This document shows, piece after piece, positions 44,224 through 54,594 of a stretch of 64,000 bases of DNA. The translations under genes were made by a program, and so were the position numbers. Source of the DNA: Rhizophagus irregularis. Taxonomy: Eukaryota; Glomeromycota; Glomeromycetes; Glomerales; Glomeraceae. Every line of letters begins with the position of its first letter. Position 1 is the first letter of the stretch. A model generated the notes under the pieces. The model searched no databases. It was not told the DNA's origin and saw only the letters and a list, made by a program, of their open reading frames with translations. The DNA is taken from contig NC_089452.1 of the NCBI RefSeq assembly GCF_026210795.1, positions 992,001-1,056,000 of the forward strand. Reading direction: 5' to 3'.

Positions 44224-44400
44224 TTCCGCATTAATATTTATTTTCGCGTGAAAAAAAGTATTTATTTGCGCGTGAAAAAAAAATGTATTTATTTACGCGT
44301 GAAAGTATTTATTTACGTGTGAAAGAAAAGGTATTTATTTGCGCGTAAAAAAAAGGTATTTATTAGATATTTATTTGAAAAGAAAGTATTTATAAAAAAG
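44224..44400 (+). repeat. Minisatellite with ACGCGTGAAA motif
   Basis: Six to seven degenerate units of about 24 bases, of the form GTATTTATTTRCGCGTGAAA followed by a variable A run. Some units have GCGCGT or ACGTGT in place of ACGCGT. A dinucleotide TA tract precedes it at 44197-44211. ACGCGT is the core of the MCB element of fungal cell-cycle promoters, but here it simply recurs in a repeat. Confidence 0.75.
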
Positions 44401-44404
44401 TATT

Positions 44405-45320
44405 TGGTTGTATCTGAAGGAGTGAAAGAGATGGGTGTATTGAAAAAAAAAGAAAAAGACTATATAAATATTATTTTTCTTGTTGTACAAGCTTTTCATA
44501 TAAGTATAAATGATATCAACACACAACAATATCAAATATGATTATATTGTAGCTTTTAATCACCTAATCATGACGTATTTACCTTCTTTTAGCATGCTTT
44601 ATTTAGTTAAAATTCAACATGAAGTTGATTTTCATGATAACATTATTCGTTTTGCTATGGAATAACAAAAACTTGAGTCAGGTATTATTAAAGTTACCAT
44701 AATAAATATAATATTCTTTTAGTCGCATCATTTAGAAAAGCATAATAATTATTTATTATTTATTATGAATTTATTTGAATAATAACATGATTCCAATTGA
44801 AAGATTTCATTTCTAATTTATATTTTAGTATTTTAATCGGTTAAAAAGTTATTCTTCTTTTAAAGAATTAATTATTCATAATCATTAGAGTTTCATATCT
44901 AATTTGAATAAAGTTTCCATAAAACGACAATATTAACTAATTGATATCATAATAATAAAATCTTTAAACTAGGAAGATATAGTATATCAAATTTTAACGA
45001 AAGTAGAATTTTAAAAGTCATATTATTCTTAATTTAAGATTATTCGGTAGAATGATCAAATAATTTACGAATATTGAATGGTATTGTATTTACCATTTAT
45101 CCCACGGTTCCTAGTTAAAATTTGTCTTGATATTTTCACGGATGGTGTTAATTTAAAAAGATGGGTAAAAAGTACATCAATATTGGAATATAAAGTCTAT
45201 CATTATTAGTCAAAATAAGTATATTAAAAAGCTGATACTGTGGGGATAAATCAGTTATTTCACGAAGATTTCACGAAGTCACTGGAATATCATGATTTTC
45301 ACGGCGCAGCCATGAAATCA
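44405..45320. other. Intergenic, no gene seen
   Basis: A+T-rich sequence. No open frame, splice array or inverted termini were recognised up to the MITE at 45324. Confidence 0.35.
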
Positions 45321-45323
45321 CTA

Positions 45324-45521
45324 CAGTCGGACCTCCATAATTGCACACCCCTTGGGACCATATGCATAATTTTCAAAATAGTGCATTTAAAGAGGGTGTG
45401 CATTTATAGAGGTAAAATAATTAGAGATCATATAAGCTTGGGACCGAACCAGAGGGTGCATTTAGAGAGGGTATACATAGTGGGTGCAATTATGGAGAGT
45501 GCAATTATAGAGGTCTGACTG
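45324..45521. mobile_element. 198-base Tc1/mariner-type MITE
   Basis: The element is flanked by TA (45322-45323 and 45522-45523). Its left end is CAGTCGGACCTCCATAATTG and the reverse complement of its right end is CAGTCAGACCTCTATAATTG. TA duplication and CAGT ends are usual for the Tc1/mariner/pogo group. Inside, TGCATTTAGAGAGGG-like segments are repeated three times. The open frame across it (45240-45518) is a by-product. Confidence 0.85.
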
Positions 45522-45628
45522 TATTACATATCGGTTAACGTAACGAAGTTTCTGTATTTATTAATAAACTTTTTTTTTAATATTACATTCTATTACTAGA
45601 AATTAATTTCAAACAATACTACTTTATT

Positions 45629-45860
45629 ATTGTCTGGCTACAATCATTTCACCAACAATTATCTCTGACAGACGATTAACTGACAGCCATTTCACTGACA
45701 GGATCATTTACCAACAGTCATTTTCACCAACAATTTTAAAATCCTAATCCATTTACCTCATCCTAACTCTATCCTAACCCTAATACTAGCCCTAATTCCT
45801 TACCTACTAACCCTAATCCCTAATTTTTTTACTTAACTCTAACTCTAATCCTATATTATA
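45629..45860. repeat. Left part of the outer repeat around the foldback element
   Basis: It starts TATTGTCTGGC and contains several TTTCACYRACAG-type repeats (45645-45735), followed by a telomere-like degenerate array (CCTAACCCTAAT, CCCTAATCCC) at 45755-45830. The same combination, reversed, occurs at 25490-25725. The matching right part is at 49865-49945. Confidence 0.6.
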
Positions 45861-45862
45861 AT

Positions 45863-48800
45863 GCGCCATACTGTTCAAAAAATCCCGGGTGGCCACCATG
45901 GATGCATCCAGGGTAGCTACCCGGGATGTATCCAGGATTTACCCTGGATTATTAAACGCCGTACTGTTCAAAAATCCAGGGTGATCCCCCGGGATTATTG
46001 AACATTTACCCTGGATGCAAACATTACCATTGAATTTCTACACCAGTCGTTACATATTACAGGTCACGTGATATATCACATTTGCAAAAAAAAATTTCGC
46101 AATATTTTTTATATTATTAATAAAAAACATAGCGAAACATTTTTTAATAACGCCAATAGATTGTTATAGATATAATAAAATCTTACAGAAATTTTCTTTA
46201 AAATTTTTTTTTCTAATAATAGGTATACGTAAGACACATATTGTATAAATAAAATTTTCTAATAGTATCAATAGATATAACAGAAATTTTTTCTAAATTT
46301 TTATTAGAAATTTTCTGATTTATTTTTTTAATAATGCCAATAGATTGCTATAGATCTTTTTTCAATTTTTTTTTAAATTTTTTTTTCTAATAATGGGTAT
46401 AATACGTAAGATGAATATTGTATAATAAAATTTTCTATTTTTTTTTTAATAATGCCAATAGATCGCTATAGACATAACAGAATCATTCAGAATTTTTTTC
46501 TAAATTTTTCTAATAATAATAACAATAAATTATATAATACATAAGAGAGGTATTGTATAAATAAAAATTCTAAAAATTCTTATTTATTTTTTAATAATGC
46601 CAATAGATCACTATAGATCTTTTTAAATTTTTTTTTAAATTTTTTTTTCTAATAATAAGTATAATACGTATTGTATAAATAACAATTCCAAAAATTCTGA
46701 TTTATTTTTTAATAATGCCAATAGATCGCTATAGATCTTTTGGAATGTTTTTTTAAATTTTTTTTTCTAATAATAAGTATAATACGTAAGACGATATTGT
46801 ATAAATAAAATTTCTGATTATTTTTTTAAATAATCATAATGATCATGCTAATAGTCAAAAGATCGTTATAGATATAACAGAATCTTTCAGAAATTTTTCT
46901 AAATTCTTTTCTAATAATAACAACCAACAGATATTGCATAAATAAAATTTCTGATTGATTTTTTAATAAGGGCAGTGACATTTATTACGTAATATCCATT
47001 TACTATAAGCCCATACTCCCCACCCCCATGTAATATGAAAAATCTTACGTTACACTTATATGTTATATGACCTTTAAATACCCTCCCACCCCCTAAAATA
47101 TTACGTAATAAATGTCACTGCCCTAATACCAATAGAATTTTTTTAAAAAATTTTTTTTTTCCTAATAGGTTAAATTTTTCCAATTTTTTTTAATAATGCT
47201 AATAAATCTAACAAAATCTTCGGAATTTTTTTTTTAAATTTTTTTCTAATAATAACAATAGATTGGTATAATACATATGACAGATATTGTATAAACCAAT
47301 TTTTTTTAATAATGCCAATAGATTGTTATAAATATAATAAAATCTATCAGATTTTTTCTAAATTTTTTTCCTAATAATTCCAATAGATCGTTATAGATAT
47401 AAGAATCTTTCAGAAATTTTTTTTTTTTTAATAATGGATATAATATATAAGATGCTATAGATCGTTATAGATATAACAAAATTTTTCAGAAATTTTTTCA
47501 AATTTATTTTTCTAATAATAACAATAGATCGTATAATACATAAGGCAGATATTGTATAAACAAACAAAATTTTCAGATTTTTTTTTTAATAATGCCAATA
47601 GATCGCTATAGAAATTTCAGAAATTTTTTTTGACTTTTTTTTTCTTATAATAATAAAATAATGCACATTGGTATTATCATAGGAACGAAGCCCTCAATAA
47701 TGAATGCATACTTCTAGTTAAATGTTGCCAACTATTTTTTAAGTGATTTAATATAACATTTCGCAACATTTATTTTATATTATTACTGATAAAAAATATT
47801 ATTAATATTACACAAAATTTGTTTAATATGAAAATGATCTACGTGATTTATATTAAAACACTTAAAAAAAACGTTTCGCCAGAATACTTCATTTCGTAAT
47901 TAAAGTTATATTTTTTTAAATTAGATATTTAAATTTTTTTTTTTATGATTATTTGAATTAAGTATTATGCATTTATAATTTTTTAAAAAATTATAATATT
48001 AAATTCATTAAAAAACGTTTATTTTTTATCTTTAGGCTACTGATTAAACTAATTAACCATATTAAAATTCAAAATAATTATACAAATATTTTTCTTTTAT
48101 AAAATACTTTAATATTACTTATATTGAAAATATAGATCTTTTTTTTTTGACCAGCATTAAGGCTAATTTCTAGTATTTTACCAGCATTAAACAAATTAAG
48201 CAAATCATTTATTTAATAAATATGTGATATTTTTCTATGACTGTTATAACTAAAATTATATTAAAATAAAAGATACATATAAAATATATAAAATAAGGTA
48301 AAAAAATAAATTAAAATAAAAAATTTTTTTTCAGTTTACAAATTTATTATGAAATAATTGACAATGTTAATTAAACTGATTAAAACTTATTAGACTAAAA
48401 TTTTTAATATTTATAAGTTATAAAAATATTTTAGAAACTTTATAAATAATAAAACATATACCAAGAAAAAAGTGTTACATTATATAAACACGATGTTATT
48501 CTTAATTAAAATTTTTGAAATTAACAAAATTTAGGCCGGCATTATAAAATTGCCCAGCATTAAGAAATTTTTGGCCAGAATTACGATTTAATAATTGGCA
48601 ATTTAAAAAGTTAATATGCAATAGTTCGTTATAGATATAACAAAATCTTTCAGAAATTTTTCCTAATTTTTTTTCTAATAATAACAATAGATCGTATAAT
48701 AATAAATAAGGCAGATAATTGTATGTCTTACGTATTATACCTATTATTAGGAAAAAAAATTTTAAAAAAAAATTTCTGGAAGATTTTATTATATCTATAA

Positions 48801-49858
48801 TGATCTATTGGCGTTATTAAAAAATGTTTTGCTATGTTTTTTATCAAAAAAATGTTGCGAAACATTTTTTTTATATTAAAACACTTAAAAAAATATTTCG
48901 CAACATTTTTTTATCGATAATAATATAAAAACGTTGCAAAACATTATTTTATATTAAATCACTTAAAAAAAAAACGTTTTGCAACGTTTTTTATCAAAAT
49001 TAATTAAAAAAATGTTACAAAACGTTTTTTATATTAAAATACTTAAACACTTAAAAAAAGCAACATTTTTCATATTATTATTGATAAAAAACGTTGTGAA
49101 ACGATTTTTTTTAAGGGTTTTAATATAAAAAAACGTTTTGCAACATTTTTTATATTATTATTGATAAAAATCATAGCAAAACGTTTTTTTCTAAGTGTTT
49201 TAATATAAAAAAACGTCTCGCACCATTTTCTTATATTATTGTTAATAAAAGTATAGCGAAACGTTTTTTTAAGTGCTTTAACATAAAAAAACTTTCTGCA
49301 ATATTATTTATATTATTATTGATGAAAATGCATAAAAATTACTTGAGTTATCCTATAATAGTTTAATAATTTATATCTCATTGGCTTTCAACTTGCTTAG
49401 ATGAATCTAAGAGTGATAATATCATAAGAATTGAAACCTTATTGGCTGAGTTTGACAAATGTGATATATCACGTGACCGACAAAATGTAACAACTAGTGT
49501 AGAAATTCAATGATCATCCAGGGTAATGCATCCAGGGTAAATGTTCAAAATCCCGGATGATCACCCTGGATACATCCAGGGTCATCCTGATTTTTGAACA
49601 GTACGGCTTTTAATAATCCAGGGTAAATCCTGGATACATTCCGGGTAGCTACCCTGGATGCATCCAGGGTGCACACCCTGGATTTTTGAACAGTATGGCG
49701 CATTATAAAAATCCCGGGTGATCACCCTGGATGCATCCAGAGTAGCTACCCGGGATCTATGTAAATCCTGGATTTTTGAACAGTACGGCGTTTAATAATC
49801 CAGGGTAAACCTGGATACATCCCGGGTAGCTACCCTGGATTTTTGATCAGTACGGCGC
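45863..49858. mobile_element. ~4 kb foldback element
   Basis: The ends are inverted copies: left GCGCCATACTGTTCAAAAA, and right, reverse complemented, GCGCCGTACTGATCAAAAA. Both arms continue with arrays of CCAGGGTAGCTACCCTGG-type palindromes and CCGGGATGTATCCAGG motifs, more numerous on the right (49510-49858). Both then contain GTGATATATCACGTGACC next to CACTAGTGTAG or CTACACCAGTCG. Further in, the left interior (46100-47640) is a tandem array of roughly 110-150-base units (AATAATGCCAATAGATCGCTATAGAT...), and the right arm has the same unit inverted at 48720-48845, plus an array of AACGTTTTTTAAGTGTTTTAATAT units (48850-49320). There is no transposase frame. No clear target duplication was found. 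Confidence 0.75.
46969..47124. mobile_element. 156-base MITE nested in the foldback array
   Basis: Perfect inverted ends AGGGCAGTGACATTTATTAC (left) and their complement (right), extending through GTAATAT, flanked by AATA on both sides (46965-46968 and 47125-47128). Removing the element and one AATA restores the array sequence TTTTTTAATACCAATAG, which is close to the unit consensus, so the insertion is younger than the array. No coding capacity. Confidence 0.85.
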
Positions 49859-49864
49859 GTCATA

Positions 49865-49945
49865 CTAAATTCCTTGTCGGTGAGATGATTGTCGGCGAAA
49901 TGACCCTGTCGGTGAAACCGTCTGTCTGGATAATCGTCAGACAAT
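49865..49945. repeat. Right part of the outer repeat around the foldback element
   Basis: GTCGGTGAGATGATTGTCGG, GTCGGTGAAAC and a final CGTCAGACAATTA are inverted counterparts of the left segment starting at 45629. The foldback element therefore lies inside an older element of this family, or both together are one composite element. Confidence 0.55.
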
Positions 49946-49949
49946 TATT

Positions 49950-50320
49950 TTGAGTCTCGTGGCTAGCTGATCTCATGTAAAATTTAGGAACTGGCCAAAA
50001 AACCTTAACTGGTTAGTAACCGGTTAATCAGAGTAGAATTTCGTGACAATTAAAGGTTGCGTTCATTTTACCGACTATCATTCCACAGTAAAAACAGTTT
50101 ATAGGTTTACACCTCTCTATAGAAAATTAGGAGAATTGAATGCCTTTTAAAATTCAAATTAACATTAGTTATAAGCAGGAGAATAATCTTTTTGTAAAAT
50201 TAAAAAGAGCCATATTTAGCGGGAGAATAAATGTGAGATTAATGAAAATATTCTTTTAATATAAATATTGCCACTTTTATCGACATTTGTTTAATTAAAA
50301 AATCACAATAACATTTGCAC
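49950..50320. other. Intergenic upstream of the secreted-protein relic
   Basis: A+T-rich sequence. TTTTAATATAAATATTGCC at about 50254-50272 could act as a TATA-like region for the gene at 50324, but no single site stands out. Confidence 0.35.
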
Positions 50321-50323
50321 ATC

Positions 50324-50855
50324 ATGAATCAGAAATACTTAATTGCTTTGATAGTTGTATTTTTTTTCCTTGTACATGTTGAAAAAATTTATGGATGCCA
50401 TCCTAGTGGGCAGGGTTGTAGAGACAATGGTATTTCAATTGTCATTATTCACAATTCTTTGAGTAAAAAAAATAACCCTTTAACCTTTTTTTCATATAGG
50501 TTGTGGTGCCAAGATTATAGATGCTAATTTGTTACCAAATAAAAATCTCAATATTACAATTGTTGTTAGCGGAGACAACCCTGTAGAAGGAATTGGCCAC
50601 TTTACCATGCAGGATGATACTAACAACTCGTGGAGATTTTTAAAAAAAGCCGAAATTCGTTAATGGCCATTATTGTAATAAAAATTATGTTAGTGCGATA
50701 TATGATCCATACGGGAATATGGTTTTACAACACCTCCAAAAGGAACTTGGTTTGATGTTTGTGTTGCGGTATATTGGAATTGTTATATGAATACTAAGTT
50801 TGAGAATAGAGAATGTACTTCAGAAAATATACACTATCGAGGTTATGTCTACTAG
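50324..50855 (+). pseudogene. Small secreted Cys-containing protein, two frameshifts
   Basis: Exon 1 (50324-50429) encodes a signal peptide, MNQKYLIALIVVFFFLVHVE then KIYG, followed by CHPSGQGCRDNG. After a 70-base intron (50430-50499, phase 1) exon 2 reads GCGAKIIDANLLPNKN and on to a TAA at 50661-50663. A second frame takes over after an A7 run near 50642 (KFVNGHYCNKNYVSAIYDPYG), and the original frame returns at about 50724 (FTTPPKGTWFDVCVAVYWNC) and ends at TAG 50853-50855. The two shifts cancel, total length divides by three, and Cys and Trp residues continue in all parts, so the ancestral protein had about 153 residues. One shift lies at a homopolymer, so a sequencing error is possible there. 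No family recognised. Confidence 0.65.
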
Positions 50856-50859
50856 TTTT

Positions 50860-51820
50860 AGATTTAAGCTTTTCGTTTGTTTATGATAGTAATAATGAAT
50901 AATTTTTATTCAAAATAGTATTTCATACATATAAAGTAATTCATATTAACCTAATAATTTCATCTCATTAATCATAAAATTTCAAATTAAAATAAAATAT
51001 CTATAATTTGTACCATTTGAATACACATGTACTCCCGGAATTACAATCTTCCCAATTTTTACCACCATTGTTTTATTGTATAATTGTAATAAGAATTAGT
51101 TGTTTCTGAACTTGATTGTTCCACTTTATATCGCATTAAACGCAGTGGGCCAATTGACGAATTTTTCTAAATCTCGTGTCCCCAACTAATGAAACCTTAA
51201 TTGCAATAGAAAGTTTTATTTAGCAATTGTGCAGAAACGTGAAACTGCGTATATCAAAATTGAGTTAAGTATCAAGTTGCATAATGCATATTTTTGACAC
51301 GTTCCATTTCATAAAAAAGAGGTTTTTAAAATTATTTTATAAAAAAATTGGAATATGATCCTAAAAATAGAAAATAAAAGGGTTAATAAATTTAGCAAGT
51401 CGAATATTATTTTTTTTAAAAAAAAAAATACTCAAACCGAATTTTTCAGTCTCAATTCACAGCCTTCCAGAACGTTCTAAAAAAAAAGAAATAAAATAGT
51501 ATTTTTTCAAAAGTAAACAATTATTTCATAAAATAAAAAAACTTATCCAATTCAAATTTCCCGTTACATGGCCTCGATTCCAAGTCCTAGATCTGCCCAA
51601 AAAAATTTAAATACAACAAAAAGAAACCGGAATACCCCTGGTTGTCCGAAAGGACTTTAAGGAATTTTACGTTCGGGTACGAGAGTCGTCTGTCCCGCAC
51701 GTGATATGTTCTGATTGGTTAATTTCGATCTTTTTTTTTAGAACAAATCTAGGTCGATTGTCAGGTAACAATTTCGGTATTTTACTATCTATGACAATGT
51801 TAATATACAGTAATAACGGC
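50860..51820. other. Intergenic, no gene seen
   Basis: A+T-rich, with a T/A homopolymer junction at about 51410-51428. The 51560-51700 part is less A+T-rich and lies 3' of the hypothetical gene on the minus strand. No repeat ends were recognised. Confidence 0.35.
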
Positions 51821-51823
51821 AGT

Positions 51824-52465
51824 TTATAAAGTGCTTGAGCGATGATCTTCATTTACCTTAATATTATCATTCTTATTATGATCCAACTTTTGATCAACCT
51901 CTTTTCTCTTTGACGAACTTTTACTGCCTATTGAAGAACCATCAGTTGTCTGAGTCTCGTTCTTAAATTCGTTTACAACCTCAACCACCTTTTCTGGAGT
52001 ACACGGTGAAATTCGATATAATGGAACCATCCGTTCCATTAGTAAAATTTGCCAAAAATCCATTATATCAAGAAATCCGTTATATTCTCTATATGCATAC
52101 AGTATCTCAAGCAGCTTCGTAATAAAACTTCCACTATCTCTCCTTTTATTCCAGTAGTTTCGCTTATTTCTGCTAACACTTTGTGAGTTCTTAGTATCCT
52201 GAAAAATATTTTGTCTAGCTTGTCTTGTAATAAAGCTTTTCTTCACCAAAGTGCTAACTTCTTTTAATATTCTTTCATCGAACTCATCTTGACGTAAAAA
52301 AGATCCATCTTCTGAATATTTATAATTGTTTTTTATTAGAAAATGGATATATTTTTTGAAAAAATCCTTCCTGAAATTTTTGGTATGAAGGATCCGAAAA
52401 TTTAAAGATTCTAAGCTTGTTCGTCCCTTTAATTTTTTTTCAATTTGTAAGTTTTCACTTATAAT
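51824..52465 (-). CDS. Hypothetical protein, 3' exon; includes MITE sequence
   Basis: On the minus strand the frame is open from about 52465 to the stop at 51824 (about 213 codons) and has no Met in its first half, so it is probably a terminal exon. An acceptor-like TTTAATAAAG lies at its 5' end. It starts SIISENLQIEKKLKGRTSLE and contains FRKDFFKKYIHFLIKNNY and LRQDEFDERILKEVSTLVKK, a helical, charged protein. The segment from about Leu-Tyr-Ala-Tyr-Arg to Tyr-Arg-Ile-Ser-Pro-Cys coincides with a 101-base MITE (52002-52102). After it comes CTPEKVVEVVNEFKNE and a Ser/Lys-rich tail. No known domain was recognised. An upstream exon should exist but I could not place it. Confidence 0.5.
   Translation of the reverse strand: MISENLQIEKKLKGRTSLESLNFRILHTKNFRKDFFKKYIHFLIKNNYKYSEDGSFLRQDEFDERILKEVSTLVKKSFITRQARQNIFQDTKNSQSVSRNKRNYWNKRRDSGSFITKLLEILYAYREYNGFLDIMDFWQILLMERMVPLYRISPCTPEKVVEVVNEFKNETQTTDGSSIGSKSSSKRKEVDQKLDHNKNDNIKVNEDHRSSTL
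52002..52102 (-). mobile_element. pogo-like MITE inside the coding frame
   Basis: The 101-base segment is flanked by TA on each side (52000-52001 and 52103-52104). Its left end reads CACGGTGAAATTCGATATAA on the plus strand and the other end carries TATAACGG-type sequence in inverse. The element at about 60336-60427 has the same body: TATAACGGAT, then TGGAAC, then a terminus ATCGAATTTCACYGTG. The segment is exactly in frame with the hypothetical protein at 51824 and contains no stop. Confidence 0.6.
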
Positions 52466-52469
52466 ACTT

Positions 52470-52955
52470 TATTAAATTTATAGTAAATATATATGGTTCC
52501 TTTCGCCTGTTTAATTTGTTGTTTTAATTATACTATGTATAAGAAAGCATTGAGGATATTTTAATGCTATTTACAATAAACAAAGAATAATAAATTTTAT
52601 AAAATAGCTGCTTTATTAATTGAATTTTAATTTTATTAAAGGGTATAAATTAATAAAAATAAAAATAAATTATGTAATTTTAGTATAATATGTTTAATAT
52701 GTGAAATCTCGTAATTGTGTTTTTAAAAAAAACAATTGTCTCAATTAAGATAAATTACGTGATAAATGTAATAATTGTAAAATAATAAATTCATTGTTAA
52801 TTTAATAAAAAAATTAAGAAAATATTATGCAAAAAGTAAATTAAATAAATATAATTAACATAAAAATTAATTTTTCTATTAATTTATTATTATTATATAT
52901 CAAAAAATTTTTTTTTTTTTTTTTTGCAGTTAAATCATCGTATTTCGTAATTTGA
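52470..52955. other. Intergenic, no gene seen
   Basis: Very A+T-rich; a T run at 52910-52925. The upstream exon of the gene at 51824 might lie here or beyond, but no candidate with Met, donor and correct phase was found. Confidence 0.3.
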
Positions 52956-52959
52956 TTTC

Positions 52960-53105
52960 AGGAAAATGTCATGTCGGGATAATGTCATGTCAGGAAAATA
53001 TGTTATTCAGGAAAATGTCCATTCGGGATTTTGTCATGTCGGGAAATCATTGTCAGGAAAAGGTTACGTCAGGAAAATGGATGTTGGGAAATCGTTCTGT
53101 AACCA
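52960..53105 (+). repeat. Degenerate minisatellite (GGAAAATGTCATGTC)
   Basis: About eight to nine units of the form AGGAAAATGTCATGTC or GGGATTTTGTCATGTC with variable spacing. It resembles in wording the GTCGGGAAAATG motifs at 54476-54590. The short open frame at 52966-53160 is a product of this repeat. Confidence 0.65.
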
Positions 53106-53394
53106 AAATGGACATCATTTAAATGGTCTTGATGACCTCTTGAAAAAAACAATTATATGAAATATGTCTTTTAAGCCTTAATACTTAACCATTATTTTAG
53201 TAACTTTATAATCATCTGTGTTTACTGCGCCACATTATATTTACTCATTGTTACGCTAAAAAATTATTGGTTTCTTTACAAAATTTGGTATTTTTCATTG
53301 TTAAAAAATTTTTAAATATAATATTATTTTCAAAAAAAAATTTTTCCAATGTTTCCAATGTCACTTCCAGTAATTCCAACACATTCAACATGTA

Positions 53395-53650
53395 AAAAAT
53401 GTTTTAGTAAATATACAAATGTAGCGAATGATTGGTTAAATCATGTTAAATAAATAATTTAAAAGAAAATTTTACAAAATGGACCAGTAAAAATAAAGAA
53501 ATTGATGATATTATTAAAGAACAACAATTAAAATTAAAACTCATCATGATGATGTAATATCTGAATGAATCCCATATAATAAAATTATCATATAGCAATA
53601 TGGAATGATGGTCCATTATATTATGATGATCTTGGTAAAAAGGAATAGAT
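53395..53650 (+). pseudogene. Kinase N-terminal fragment 1
   Basis: The frame contains a Cys-Lys-Lys-Cys knuckle, then NNLKENFTKWTSKNKEIDDI and, after a frame change, ISEWIPYNKII. This follows the N-terminal pattern of the kinases here (WTSGN-type motif, then EW.PY/F before the Gly loop; compare NWTSRNNVIDNLI and IEWIPYNNLENI in the copy at 39880). Stops and shifts are frequent and no kinase lobe follows. Confidence 0.6.
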
Positions 53651-53739
53651 AAGAGAATCGGATAAGAAAGTTTGTTTAATAAATTATTATGACGTTATTA
53701 ACGAGTTTTTACTTAAGTATGAATAATTTTAAGTACTTT

Positions 53740-53890
53740 ATGTAAATCATGTATAATAAATAATTTAAAAGTAAATTTTACAAAATGGACCAGTGAGAAT
53801 GAACAAATTGACGTTTTCATTAAAAAAAGGCGATTACAAATTAAAAATTATCATGATATAGTATTTGAATGGATCAATTTGATAATATTA
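53740..53890 (+). pseudogene. Kinase N-terminal fragment 2, tandem to the first
   Basis: NNLKVNFTKWTSENEQIDVF and, further on, NYHDIVFEWIN repeat the same segment as the fragment at 53395, about 300 bases downstream and in the same orientation. The DNA matches too (AATAATTTAAAAGTAAATTT, TACAAAATGGACCAGTGA), so this is a local duplication of a partial kinase. Confidence 0.6.
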
Positions 53891-54475
53891 TAAGAAAAGG
53901 TGATTTTTCTACGAAACATCCCTTCGGCGAAATGGCTTCGGTGAATTGGATTTCGGTGAAATGTACCGTAACCAGGTTATATGGTATGGATGGGTTATAG
54001 AGGTAGAGTTAGATTATAGAATTTCGGTTATATAAGTATAATTAGATTATAGAAGCGTATCTAAAATCTAACTAGATTGGTTTAACTTACTTATATTGGA
54101 ATAATCTAATCTGCTATTCTAGATATCGTTTCAGAGTTTTTCTCTCTATTAACTTTTTCTGTTTCAATATGATTTAACTATATTGGTTTAACTTAAGTAT
54201 ACATGTTTTGGTATACTCTAACTATTCTTTATTTTGTCCCACCGGCATTAAATGCAATTTCGGAAATTTTCGGAAATTTATTTTTTAATTCGTAAATACT
54301 GTCGGGATTTTGTCCCACATTAAAATTCGGGATCAATTTTATTTTTGCAAATCAAAAAATATATGGTTTAAGTCACGTGATTTTACGTAAATTAAATTAG
54401 GATTATAAGGTAATAGTACTACAACTATGGGATGAAGGTTTGGTAATGAGGGAGGTATTAAGTTTCGTTTACGGA

Positions 54476-54590
54476 CCGTTTCCCGACAGGACATTTTCCC
54501 GACAGCTTAACGCTGGCCGTTTGATCACGTGTTCGTGCATAACTGTCGGGAAAATTCCTGTCGGGAAAATGTCCTGTCGACCATTAGGCT
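54476..54590. repeat. Inverted repeat of GTCGGGAAAA motifs
   Basis: The left arm (GTTTCCCGACAGGACATTTT then CCCGACAG) and right arm (CTGTCGGGAAAATTCC then TGTCGGGAAAATGTCCTGTC) are inverted copies separated by about 50 bases. This is a small foldback or MITE. A relative in sequence is the GCGAAATGG/GGTGAAATG stretch at 53910-53965. Confidence 0.65.
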
Positions 54591-54594
54591 TTAC

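Noticed and set aside
45240-45518. 92-codon frame over the Tc1/mariner-type MITE
   Set aside because: It spans the element and its flank; codons follow the repeat, not a protein.
45755-45830. Possible real chromosome end
   Set aside because: The telomere-like words are degenerate and lie between element ends with unique sequence continuing on both sides.
45863-49858. Possible CRISPR array
   Set aside because: Repeats are irregular, inverted and palindromic, without unique spacers of constant size, and the genome is eukaryotic.
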